Shown in pieces: positions 35,940-47,960 of a stretch of DNA of 64,000 nt (position 1 is its first letter; every line of letters starts with the position of its first letter). The translations under genes and the position numbers were made by a program. Under the pieces are notes generated by a model, which was given only the letters and a program-made list of their open reading frames with translations, did no database searches and had not been told where the DNA came from. Source of the stretch: Numida meleagris (Eukaryota; Chordata; Aves; Galliformes; Numididae); contig NC_034438.1 of the NCBI RefSeq assembly GCF_002078875.1, positions 71,965,405-72,029,404 on the forward strand. Reading direction: 5' to 3'.

Positions 35940-38900
35940 AATTAATACCAAAATCAGTTTCTGAATGTTTAAGAACAGAACTCGACTCGTATATAAGAAA
36001 CTGATACAAAAGTGAATTTACAGAATCTGAATGCATCAAGAACAGAATTTTCAATAGCTGGAAGGTGAACAGTGTTTTGGAGAAGTGTAAAGGGAGACAT
36101 AGCAGTGAGGAGTAAAAGAGCCTTTCAGCTCTTACAAAAGAGAGGACATGTGGCTGAAAGGGAAATGAAGAGTTGAAATAAAAAGCAGGGAGGTAACGAC
36201 AGCAGAAGGATTTGGTATACACAGATAGAGAAGCAGTGGTTTAGGGGCTGCAGACCTGTTTCATAACCTTTGGGAACAGACAAGCACCAAACATAACAAC
36301 TGTATATCACTCTGCGTGAAAAGCAAATTTTGCTTTTGCAGAAAGCAACATCTACCTAATGTTTTGTGCATGACAGCGTATGAACCTAATGCAACTACAG
36401 TAATCTAATTTTATCACACCTATGTAGATCTGTGATTAGTTGTGCCTTATTTACCCAACAGATACAGACAGCTGCAATCATAGTTACCACAAACAATTAT
36501 TACTGTTTTTATACTGTTATTAATGACCATATACATGAATTAGAGGTCACCGTAAGCCTTACTTTAGCAAACATAGACATTAGCAGCTGACATACTTTTC
36601 CCCCTGAGAAGAAAGAGCAAACCAAGGTTTCCTTACCTTTGAGTACATCATTTTCCCCAGAGCAGAGAAAAGACCCAGAGCAGTGTGTCAGCTGACAGCT
36701 CTCCTAGAAACCAAGGCTCACTCTGAGTCCTGATAAACCTACGCCAACTCTAGCAGAGCAGAATGTGTTTTGCTGGTAGATGATGTCAAACTGATATTGT
36801 AGAAAAATTGGGAAAGCTTTTGGGCGCTCATACTGAAGAAGGGCTTGAGTGCCTTGAAGTACATACCACACACATCATTTAATAAAGCATATTATCTCTT
36901 AATTCCAATCCATGAGCAGTCTTTTGCCCTTAGACCATCACTTTAACGACAAAATATAATTCTGACAAAGATAGAGGCAGTAATTTAATAATGATGCAAT
37001 AGGTCACTTTACTAATGAGATACAACTGTTAGCTGTTGCATTTTCAATGTTTGCTTGGAAACACATCATCAAGAAAAGGATGAGTTCACCAACAGCAAAA
37101 CTGTGATTCCAGTCTTGTCAAATGGCTTTTATAAACTGAAATTCAAATCTCTGTGTTAGATGTTAGAATGCTGTCTCTTTTTTTCAATTGCAAGCCTATG
37201 GTGATCTACAGATTGTTCACTGCTGATGAGATGACACTGCACAACACACTGCTGCACCTTCTGAACCATAACATCATTTACAAAGCCTCACTTACATTTC
37301 TATAGCCTTGAAACAGAAAAAGAAGTTTAATTGTAATGTCTTTTCTAACAAGGAATTGTGATCACGGTTTATGACAATAACTTTTCCATTTCTTATTTGA
37401 GATTAAGATTTTGTTGGGGCATCTGACAAAGTGTTTCACCATTACAATTATGGGATTGTTTTGTGAATTCAACTATGACCAGCAGTCTCTAGGAGTAAGA
37501 GTGTGCTATACAAGAACCACCCTGTACCCCAGCAGATGTATTAAAACACCGTTTGGGTTGCTGGTCAGGAATTAAGGAAGGTATCTCCCAAACAGATGCA
37601 TTTCTTTGTAATCTCCTCAATCTAAACCCCAAAGTCCACAAGTTTACCAATTGTTGTAGACATTCTAACACCATTAATTTTGCCCACAAAAGTTCTTAAA
37701 AGCTTTCTTATAAACATTTTCATATACATATTATTATGACAAGTGTATACCATGTTATATTTTGTTTAAGGGATAACTTCATCCTGAAAACACAACAATC
37801 CCTTTTCATTTGTTCAGTATTCTGGAAAGGAAGGATAAAGAAAATGATGTGTTTTAGCAAACATTTGCTTCCTTCAAGTATCCTAATTAAATATATATAT
37901 ATAGCAGTTTTTATTTATTAATAAATCCTTAAAATAACACTTGTACAGTTGTAATTGGCATCAGGATGAGTTTTCATTGGTAATTTGGGATGTTTTTATT
38001 AATACCATGTACAATGGGAAAAATTGAATATTCACAACATTTTGATATAGAGATGCTAGAAAGATTAAGGACTCCAAACTAAGTAAGAAGTACAAGATTT
38101 CAATGGAATTCCCTTCCAGTCCTTGTTCCATTTGCCTGTTTCAAGTTAAATTAAGTCCAAAAATATTTAGTCCTTGCTTGGAAGGGGTCTAATGTACCAT
38201 GGACTGGAGACAGTAAGATAAGTTTTAGCAGTCTGTGCTCTTGAGGAATCTTAAGCAAAAGTGCTGATATTATAAAGAGGAAACTTCAGACAACAGCTGG
38301 TGCTGCAGTGTGACAGAACACAACCAAAACGTGGTGTTTTGCTGCTGCTGAAGCTGTATTTTGAGGCTGTACACTGCACTCCTTTCCCAACTCCTGTGTG
38401 TTTTGCGTGTTCTCGTGTCAGCAACACAGCACTGGGTTCTGGGCACAAATATCTGTTCTGTGGAAGATGTGCACAGGGCAACGGAACGTAATACTGAAAG
38501 TAGTGATGAGAGAAAAGATTGTGTGCAGCTTGAATCAACTGTAGCGAGCACTGGGTAGTAGCGTTAAGCACCAGGGAAGGGGGAAGGCTTGTGTGGAGCG
38601 TGGGCGCTCCTTTCTGCTGCAGCTCTGGAGCTGGCAGAACATGAGACCTTGTCCTCCATGGTAACCTGCAGTTGCTGTGATAATTTTACAGGCTTGCCAA
38701 TACAATCCTACTGATCTGAGTGCTACAGGCGTGGGCGAGGAGAAGCAGGAAGATGAACGAGGAGTGTTCCCTCTTCCTTCCAGCCAACGTGGTGGGAACG
38801 AGCTGCCTTGCAGCCAGCCTCGGCTCAGACAGACAAGGAGAAGGGCGGGCTGAAAACAGAGCAGCAGGATAGTGGCTGATTATAACTGAATATAAACGAT

Positions 38901-39030
38901 TCATGCGTTACTCCTGCACATACTAAGCAGCCGCTTGCGGGCATGGAAGGACTGCCTCTGGTGGGCCGGGTGGTGCAGGGAGCACCAAGATACCCGTCCT
39001 CAGCTTCCCCCAAGCGCTTCAGGATCACGA
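35940..39030. other. Intergenic upstream of MARVELD2
   Basis: No gene recognised. There is a (TA)n run near 37890-37902. The last 500 bp rise in GC towards the MARVELD2 CpG island. A minus-strand frame crossing this region is a shadow of the GC-rich MARVELD2 exon. Confidence 0.55.
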
Positions 39031-39049
39031 CGAACATCCACAGCCCCAC

Positions 39050-39247
39050 CGCCCTCACACTCCGAGACGACTGGGCTTGCGCAGGCGCACTGCGCGCAGC
39101 TGTGCGGGCGCTTCCCGCGCGGATGGCGCCGCCGCAGGACGCAGGTGCGGCCGGGTGGGGCGGCGCGGGGCGGCGCAGGTGCGGCGGGCTCGGTCCTTCC
39201 GCCGCTGCCATCGCCGCCGCCGCAGGGCCGGGCGCCGGGTGCCGGCC
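39050..39247 (+). promoter_or_regulatory. MARVELD2: MARVELD2 CpG-island promoter and 5' leader with NRF1 site and overlapping uORF
   Basis: CpG-dense and TATA-less. A perfect NRF1-type motif TGCGCAGGCGCA lies at 39078-39089, which would place transcription starts just downstream. An ATG at 39123 opens an out-of-frame ORF that passes over the main start at 39248 and stops at 39368, so it is an overlapping uORF if it lies in the transcript. The main ATG has G at -3. The start site is inferred, not seen. Confidence 0.65.
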
Positions 39248-42200
39248 ATGTCGCGGAGCGCCTTGCCGTCGTCCGCCGGGGCCGCCTCCCCCTTCCCGCC
39301 GCCCCCGCTGCCGCTGCAGCCGCCCCTCGGTCCGGACGCGGGCCCCGGCGGCGGGCAGGCCGAGCTGAAGCCGGTGCGGCGCTTCGTTCCCGACTCTTGG
39401 AAAAACTTCTTCAAGGGGAGGCGCGGGCGAGACGCGGGCTGGGACAGCGCGGCGTCCGACATCAGGTACGTCTCGGACGGGACGCCGTGCTCGCCTCCCG
39501 CCTCTCCCGGCCCGCCGCGCTGCTCCGGGGAGCGCTGCGCGGAGTCGGGGGGCAGCTGCCGCTCGCAGGAGGCCGAGGCCATGCTGCGCGGGGACTCGCT
39601 GCGCGCGCCCACCGGGCTGACGTACAGCGAGCAGGTGGAGGCCTACCGGCAGCGCTACGCCTACATGAAGTCCTGGGCCGGGCTGCTGCGGCTGCTCGGC
39701 GTGGCCGAGCTGCTGCTGGGCGCCGCCGTCTTCGCCTGCGTAACCGCCTACGTGCACAAGGACAACGAGTGGTACAACATGTTCGGCTACTCGCAGCCCT
39801 ACGGCTACGGCACCGGCGCTGCCTACGGCGGCTATTACTACAGCGGACCCAAAACGCCCTTCGTGCTGGTGGTGGCGGGCGTGGCGTGGATCGTCACCAT
39901 CGTGCTGCTGGTGCTCGGCATGTCCATGTACTACCGCACCATCCTCCTCGACTCCAGCTGGTGGCCGCTGACTGAGTTCGGCATTAACGTGGCCATGTTC
40001 CTGCTGTACATGTCCGCTGGCATAGTGTACGTCAATGACATCAACCGAGGGGGGCTCTGCTATTACCAGCTGTTTAAGACGCCGATAAACGCCTCTTTCT
40101 GCCGTGTGGAAGGAGGACAGACGGCGGCGATCATCTTCTTGTTTGTCACGGTGGTCGTTTATCTGATTAGCGCGTTGGTTTCGCTGAAGCTGTGGAGGCA
40201 CGAGGCAGCCAGGAGGCACAGGGAGCAGATGGAGCAAGAGGTGGGTCCTGGTCATCCCTCTGGTGGGCACGGCCTGATGGGCACAGCTGTAAGGTCTGCT
40301 GTGTGCAGAGCAGGCCCCGAGCCTTCGGGGCTGAGCCTTCAGCCTCAGTTATGGTCAAAAAAACGGGTGTTTTGAAGATGTGAGCCAAAGCTATTCTGCA
40401 TTGACTTTGGTAAGGAACAGGTCCTGTCCTCTGGAATGCTCTGTTCTCTTCAGGCGTCAAGTGATGAAGTACTTCCTGGTGTGTGTTTTCCAAACAAAGG
40501 AAGACACAAACCTTGTGCCCGTTGAGCTTTTCAGTAGGGTTGGGCTTAGAGCCACCTCGCATTTGTTTGAAGACTGTGCTCTCAGCACGTGAAGTGCTAC
40601 TGTGAATGATAGTAAGAATATGAAATGCTGATTTGCATTTTGAAGTGAAAAATCCAGGCAGCTTCTTTTTGTCTTTTCAGCTTTATTTACAGTAGTACCA
40701 AATAATAACGGTAGTAATAGAGCTGGCGTCTCAGTTCTCAATTATTTCATCTTTTCATTTAATCTGTTTTGCAGTGCTGCTGGCCTTGTCCCTACTAAAA
40801 CTGTTCAATACTCACCTAGTTAATGATAAACTGTCATAGGGTTCACCTAGTGCTATCAACCAGAGCATTTGAAGTCATTTGCATAAAACTTCTTTCGTGT
40901 GAAAGCACTCCAAAAAACTTTTAAAAAATCATTAAAACATAGCATAGCTTAAAAATTGACATATGTGAAGCCTACAAAAGCCTACCTTAAGTAGTTGTCA
41001 GCATTTAAATGATTTTGGTAAGAGAAAGCAAGAAGCTGCATTGCATCTGCTTTATGACTGTATTTCTATTGATTCTTTGCTGTACAAAAGAGTAGCTGGT
41101 TGGCTGCTGGTTAGTGCACTGCTGTGTTTTCTAGGCAGTGAACTAAGCTGCAGGTGTCACTGGAATGTGAAATTGTAAAAGTGGTTGCGAAGTGGTTGGA
41201 GTGTTCCCTCCATGTTGTTCCTTACAGCTGTGCCTCTGAAGATCTTGTTCTGGGTTTTGTGTGGTTTTTTTCATTCCACCATTCTTCAAGCATCTTCAAA
41301 GCACTTGATCTGAAAACATCCTCTTGCTAAATACGTTCATAATTTAATTCCGTAAGAATCTCTACAGCTTGACTTGAAATATACATATTAAGTATCTGTG
41401 CTTTTTGACTTATCGTTTAAAGTAAAACTTAAAGTTATGGATTTTTTTTTGACAGATGAAGACACAGTTGTCTTTACCGGACAAAAAGGTAAGAAGCAAA
41501 TTTATTTTTCTGTTTAATGGTATTCCCAATTGCATATTCTTTTTTTCTTGTGTCTCGTTGTTTTGACTATTTTTTTTCAATATTTAGTTTTCTTAGTTGT
41601 TATTTTCCTTAGAAAAGATTAGGTTTAATTCTTTAGTATAGTCAGGAGAGCATTCTCTTACCGAGAAGATTTGGAAGAAGCTTGTGAAGAAGTTACTACT
41701 AGTTTGTCTAGGTTTTAAGATTTGCTGTCGACAGTATGTGCTTTTACTTTCTTTCATTAAATGACAAGTTCTGTAGTCTTTATCATAGAATTTTGCAGGC
41801 GTGGTCATAGCAGCTACGCATCTGATGCACCACAGGTTTTAGGGATTACTTTTTTCCTTTTGGCTGCCTGTTAAGGTTGGAGAGGAGCCAGTGGAAGCCC
41901 ATTGCTAGGTGCTCTGGGACTTGAGTTTTCTCCTGCTATTGTAAGACTACTCCAGGACTGCCTTGCAAGCTTTGAAATATCAACAAAAGAAGGATTTTAG
42001 TGCTTCTGCTGCACAGGTTTGCAGGTGCACGCACTACAAAGGTTGGACAGGATTTTAATGCAGTAGATGTTGATGATTCCCAGACAATTTATGGAGTATT
42101 TCTTTCAGTCTTAAATGTCTCTCTTTAAATGCTGTGAGCATCCTGCCACTGTCTTTTCTGTTGCTTACTTCAGTACTGAGTCAGGAGCCTTTTTGACTCC

Positions 42201-45085
42201 ATGTGACATTGTTTCTGGATCAAGGATTAAACTGTAGAATTGGAAGTAAGTGAAAAAGGGATCTCTAGAGAATGGAGTGATTCATGTTTATCCACAAATG
42301 AGATGGATACGCAGAAAACTGACATAAACTGTTTTTTAAGATATACGGGACAGATCTTTTCAAGCCCCAAATAAGTGTTTGTCTGTCACTGGTACCAATA
42401 TTAGGTTCATTGCCAAGAGTATTAGGACAATCTTAAGATAACCAAGTTCCTAACTGTGTAACTCCTTCCTGATTTTCTAACTGTAATAAAGCATGTAAAG
42501 AGTGTATGTGATTTGCCTGTGCTGCTGTTCAGGACTCTGATCTCACTCTTCAAATTAATTGGATACTTTTCAGAACTTGTATATTGTGTTTGAATAAAAT
42601 CTCACTTTAATTGGAACAATTTTTTTTCTTTTAAAACAGTATGACAGTGACGACGCACCAAGAGAAGAGGTCGCTTACAGGCAGCTTAAATCAATGGAAA
42701 GGAAACCAGAACTACTTAATGGTCACATACCTGCAGGCCACATTCCTAAACCTATAGTGATGCCAGATTACTTAGCGTAAGTGACTTGATTTTGATAAAC
42801 AAATTCAGCAGAGAGTACTTGAATGGTGTTTTTCAAGCAGCATTTCTCATATTCTTGTTTTCTCTGCATGTGCTATAGAAACTTGTAATTCTTTATCAGT
42901 GCCGTGGACACAGTAATATAAATAAGTAATCTGAAGCTTAAAAAACAAACAACCCCTAAAACTCAACCCAAATATTGGAACACACTGTTATAATCTAGCA
43001 CGTAATTACCAAAGGAACAGAAGACGCAGGCAGTATTCATGGGAAATTACTTTGCTTTTTAGCTCCGTAAATTTGTCTAATCTTGTATGAGTGCTAAATT
43101 GATATCATCATTCCTCTTAAGGGATAGGCTTTCCATGATATTCACAATCTGTTTGGTTTTTTTTTCCCTCTATGATTTCCATGATATAGTGAGTGGCAAC
43201 CCGGCCCACAGTAGAAGGGTTGGAACTAAATGATCTTTAAGGTCCTCTCCAGCCCAAGGCATTCTGTGATTCTGTGGTAAAGTATGAGGCAGTAAATTGA
43301 TTTATATAATATTTGCGGTATATTTCAATGGTTTAGATTTGTGAAAACTTCAGCATGTTATGAGATGAGCAAACAATACGGAAACATGCTATTGATTCAA
43401 GACTCTGTGTGTTTCTTGAAGTCTTATGTCTAATACTAGTCATTGAATATTTTCTTATTTTAAAGGAAATACCCAGCAATTCAAACAAATGAAATGCGAG
43501 ACCGGTATAAAGCAGTGTTCAATGATCAGTTTGCTGAGTATAAAGAACTGTCTGTGGAAGTTCATGCTGTATTAAAAAAGTTTAATGAGCTAGAAGCATT
43601 GATGAGACAGCTTCCTCACCATCCTGGAAACATATATGTAAGTATCTGTGAAAAAAGGGCTAATGGAAAGCATGCAGCTTCTAACTTTCGTTGGTTAATA
43701 TCTGGTAATGTTGGCAGTGGCTCAGTAGGAGAGACTGTTTTTCCCAAATACGCTATTTCTTATTTCATCATCCATCTAGAATGCAATTACATTGTATGTG
43801 GATATGTGTTTTTTCTAATTTTTTCATGCTGCTAGCTTTCTAGTTTGAATAAAGCACAGTTAACTTGTTCTCACTATTTCTCAACTACAAAATGTACAAC
43901 TAAAATAAATCAGAAAAGATTTCATCAACTGAGAGATTGACTTTTGACAAGTATTTTGTAGAATTTACATGAAGATACAGAGGACGCTCAGTGTGTTTAA
44001 AAATGTGTGATATCTCTCCATAGGAGCAGGAAAGGATATCAAGAGTTCTACAAGAATATGAGAAGAAGAAAAATGTGAGTGTTTTCAGCTTTACCTTACT
44101 GATGAATCTAAAGAACAACAAAGAGAATCTAAATAGACAGCACTTCTGATATAAATTTGCTACCTTGGGGTATCCCTAGCTATTACAGGGCTTTGTATAT
44201 TTTGTGTCTTACATCTTTGGCAAAAGTGGGACGCTGCCTCCTCCATTCATGCCAACAACCTGTTTTAGAGAGTGATTCTTTTAGGCAGGTGAAAAATAAA
44301 ATAGTCAAATATTTTCATCTTTTTATGTTTTCCTTTCAAACATCTGTTCACTTCCTACAGTGTAGTTTATTTATATTCACTAAATGATGTGGCCATCAGA
44401 TGTGTTAACATAAAAGGTAGTCTTACCCTTCAAAAGAAGTATTATATTTTTTTGGCAGTGTGGAACTTGGGTAGACTTCCAAAAAGTAATTTCCATTCTA
44501 ATCCAAGGAGTTTCACTTGGTCATTTTTAAGTGCAGGCAGTGTACCTATGTTATTCTAAAGCATCATCCATTACAAGTACCTGTTTTTTTTTTTTTTAAA
44601 TTAAATTTGAATTGCATCCATGGTAAATAAGTTTCATTACTTTTTTGGAGAAGTATTTATTAGACATATCAGAACACATATATCAAATAAAAATTATGTA
44701 GCAGGATGTAATTTACATTTGCAGGCTTCTGTTTAAAAACTGCACTCTTTCCTGAGTAGCTGCAGTGTATTAAAGCAGAACTTCTTTCTCTAGCCCTTCA
44801 TGAAGGAAGAGGAAAGAGGAAATAAAAAATTGTGGCCAAAGAAAAAGAGTAGTATTCTGGAGAATAATTATATGCTGTCCTTAGTCAAGAACATTGTTGA
44901 TAATAGACTATTACTGGATAAAACTGAAAGCATAAATATTAATGTAAGGATTTGTCTTTTCTTGGCAGGATCCTGCATTTCTGGAGAAAAAGGAACGTTG
45001 TGAATACCTGAAGAATAAGCTTTCTCACATAAAACAACGAATTCAGGACTATGATAAAGTTATGAACTGGAAAGTACAAATTTAG
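39248..45085 (+). CDS. MARVELD2: MARVELD2, tricellulin (6 coding exons)
   Basis: Coding exons are 39248-40240, 41456-41488, 42640-42776, 43466-43637, 44024-44074 and 44969-45085. All introns are GT-AG and give 500 aa (human 558). Tricellulin seals tricellular tight junctions. The cytosolic N-terminus holds a proline run and the conserved [17 protein letters not shown] block (41-57). The four-span MARVEL domain has spans at about 145-167, 205-227, 242-264 and 293-315. Its first extracellular loop is Tyr/Gly-rich (181-200) and the second carries Cys271 and Cys285. The C-terminus (about 385-500) is the occludin/ELL coiled-coil domain, with [19 protein letters not shown] near its end. The N-terminus is about 40 residues shorter than in mammals. 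Exon 1 is extremely GC-rich, the later exons AT-rich. An 11-codon exon 2 is unusually small but in frame. Confidence 0.97.
43190..43276 (+). mobile_element. CR1 3' tail in MARVELD2 intron 3
   Basis: A very short CR1 tail with a GGAACTAAATGATCTTTAAG block. It ends in two perfect octamers ATTCTGTGATTCTGTG at 43261-43276. It lies about 190 bp upstream of exon 4. Confidence 0.88.
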
Positions 45086-46200
45086 CAATGCCTGGAGCTT
45101 GGATATAATATTTTTCTAGTTTTTAAATCATTCATATTTTAAGATATTTATTTACTCTCAGATCTGTATACTTTCTGTGGGGATAACAGCTGCCTGATCA
45201 CTTTGTCACTTCATTAGATATTGTATGTTACTGATAAGTTTTATATGCAGATCCAATTATAAATCCCTGTCATGAAGTTGTCAGATACATTTAGAATACC
45301 AGTGTTAACATTCTGCTTTTATTAAGCAATACATAGCCTGACCTCTTAAGTAAGCATAGTTTATTTGAAAAGTTGGGAAGTCCACTAGAGAAAGAAGGCA
45401 GTTCCGAATACTGTGTCAAAAGTGTGCAAGCAAATACTGTAACAATGATGTAGATAACATCTTAATGATATCAGAAGGAGTTGCATTGTTCTGGGGTTTG
45501 GTAGAGTATTTGATCATACTGAGGAGTTTCATCAAGTAGGAAATGAGTTTTACAAGATCACTATATTTTCAAATGCACCACTGTATATCAGAAATGGTTT
45601 GGAATTTCTCCTAATAAGAAATGCAGAATAAGTTCCCAAGTAAGCAATGATCGTGTGCTGTTTTTCTTTTTTTTTCTTTTTTTTTGCTCCTCTGTAGAGG
45701 TGATGCAACAAAACTTATATGTGACCTTAAACGAAGAGCTGTACTGAGTAAGAATCATGTTTATGGGTTAAAGAAAGAGAGTACTTCTTTTCTTTGTCAG
45801 CAAGGAATAGGACTTGTTGCTTTAGCCCACTTTAAGATTATTTAAATGCTGCTGTTTGTGAACTTCTTATTCAGCAATTAAGTACAACAAAATTAATTCT
45901 CAAACTATAAATTATTAGCATCTTTTATAAGGCCAGGAATGTTTTGTTTTCTAGAGTGTATCTTCATAAATCAATATAAATTTTCATCTATGTTGGGGTT
46001 ATAGGTTTATATATGCAAATGTTCGCATAAGCCAGTGAATTTTCTCTTTGTATCCTTTTCCACGTCTTTTTTTTAAACTTTTTTTACATAGTAAAGTTGT
46101 TGAAAGCATTGATAGTTTCCTTGTACAGTTTTATATAATTGCAAATTGACTATTTTTCTGAAATGCATTTTGGTTTCATTAAAAAAATGAAACAATGATG
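45086..46200 (+). other. MARVELD2: Probable MARVELD2 3'UTR
   Basis: AT-rich non-coding sequence after the stop codon. No canonical AATAAA is evident before about 46.2 kb. ATTAAA at 46178-46183 is a candidate polyadenylation signal. The true end cannot be fixed from sequence alone. Confidence 0.4.
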
Positions 46201-46871
46201 TTAATTCATTGCTTATATAATCATTTCATTGTAAAAAAAAAGTAATATGTTGCCACTGTTGCTCAGCATTGAAAATGCATTAATATGCCTAGCTCTGGGA
46301 TTTAGTTCTGTTTTGATTTTTAAGCTCTTATTGTCACTTATGTTGCAATCTTGAGGTTACAGCTCACTTCCATACTTACAAAATTGACTTTCCAGTTTTA
46401 TCAGCCACCTTAATCCCATGAGTTCTAGTAGCTGAAGTAAATATTACAAGACACCATGAGAGAGTTAGAAAATTTGGTGCCTCTTATTTGAAGGGCTTCA
46501 GCCTTCACCATCTGGAAGATCTCAGTATTTCTGTCTGAGGTCAGACAACAGTGTTACATTCTGTTTTCCTTCTTTTCTCAGTTGTCTCAGGTTCAGGTTT
46601 CTCTCCTTTTCAAAGAGGAGGAGACCTCTCTACCTTATAAAGGGGCTGGGCCAAGTGTTTTATACCTGCTGTATTGTACGCGTTCTAAAGAACAAGCTTT
46701 TGTTTGTAAGCTTCTTGTCCAAGTCCCTTCAATCTAAATGCCCTTTTGCTATGTACTTAGCTTTTTTGTCGGTGGAAATTTTAGGCTTTACATCTGTACC
46801 AGAAGACTAAGCATAAGGAACTTTTTTTTTAGCATGTTATAAACAGTTGATGGCTGTGATATTTTTGCTGA

Positions 46872-47960
46872 AATCACAGAATTAATGGTTTGGGCTGGAA
46901 GAGACCTCTAAAGATCATCTAGTCCATGCCCCCGCCACAGGTGGGAACACTTCGCACTGGATCGTGTTAATAAAAGCCCCATCCAGCCTGCCCTTCAACA
47001 CTTTCAGGGATGGAGCATCCACAACTCCTCTGAGCAATCTGCTCCTGTATCTAACCAACTTTCTAGTAAAGAATTTGTTCCTCATGTCTAGTCTAAATCT
47101 GCCCTGTGTTAGTGTAAAAGGATTACACCTCGTGCTGTCACTGCAGGTATAAAGTTTTTCTCAATCTCACTTATAAGCCCCATTTATATATTGAAACATT
47201 GCAGTAACATCTCCTTGTAGCCTTCTCCAGGCTGAACAACCACAGGTTGCAGCTAGTCTTTGTACAAGAGGTGCTGGAGCCTTCTGACCATTTTCATGGC
47301 CCTCCTCTGGACCTCTGTAACAGCTCTGCATCTTTCTTGTGCTGGGGGTCCCAAACCTGGTTTCAGTTTTCTAGGTGGGGTCTCAGAAGGTCAAAGAAGA
47401 AGGAGACAACCAATTCTCTCAACCTGTTGGACATAATAACTTCTTTCAATGCAGTAGAGGATATATGTAGGACTGACTTTCTGGGCTGTAGGCATACATT
47501 GCTGGTTCATAGCCAGCTTTTCTTCAACCACTATCCCCGAGTCCTCTCTGCAGGGCTGCTCTTAATCAATTTGTCCTCAAGTCTGTGCAGGTATTGGGAT
47601 TGCCCTGGCCCGGGTGCAGGAACTGTTGAACTTTGTGAGGTTCACATGGACCTATTTATTTAGTGTGTCATCCACATGCCTGTGGATGGCATCTATTTCC
47701 TCTAGGGCATAATCTGCAAACTTGCTGGGGATGCACTCAATTCCACTGTCATTCATGAAAATACTGTGTGTTGTTGCTCCCAGCACAGACTCATGAGGAG
47801 CATCACTTGTTACTGTTACTTGTCAGTTTGGGCATTGAACTGTTGACTCTTAATTCCTTGGGTGTATACATCCAGCCAATCCCTTATTCGTCCAACAAAT
47901 ACATATTTCTCCAATTTGGAAGCAAGAGTGTTGGGAAAGGGGAGCGTATCAAGGCCTTAC
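46872..47960 (-). mobile_element. CR1 LINE antisense between MARVELD2 and GTF2H2
   Basis: On the plus strand it opens with the inverted CR1 tail (AATCACAGAATTAATGGTTT). It continues with the complement of the CR1 3'UTR and ORF2 end, for example a CCTCTAAAGATCATCTAGTC block, then a GGCCCTCCTCTGGACCTCTG block. The far end, including CATCCAGCCAATCCCTTATT near 47868-47888, is typical of longer avian CR1 copies. No intact frame remains. The right boundary is approximate. Confidence 0.85.

Noticed and set aside
39077..39247. In-frame upstream start for MARVELD2
   Set aside because: It would add 57 arginine-rich residues unlike any tricellulin N-terminus, and it coincides with the NRF1 site, so it is probably at or before the transcription start.
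38825..40270. 481-codon open frame on the minus strand
   Set aside because: It is a shadow of the GC-rich MARVELD2 first exon. The plus frame matches tricellulin residue by residue, while this frame is a compositionally biased, domain-free sequence.
43494..43835. 113-codon ORF starting in MARVELD2 exon 4
   Set aside because: It is exon 4 read through its donor into intron 4. The GT donor at 43638 and the in-frame exon 5 show the true structure.
43848..43853. AATAAA in MARVELD2 intron 4 as a gene end
   Set aside because: Exons 5 and 6, encoding the conserved C-terminus, follow in frame, so at most this would be a rare intronic polyadenylation site.
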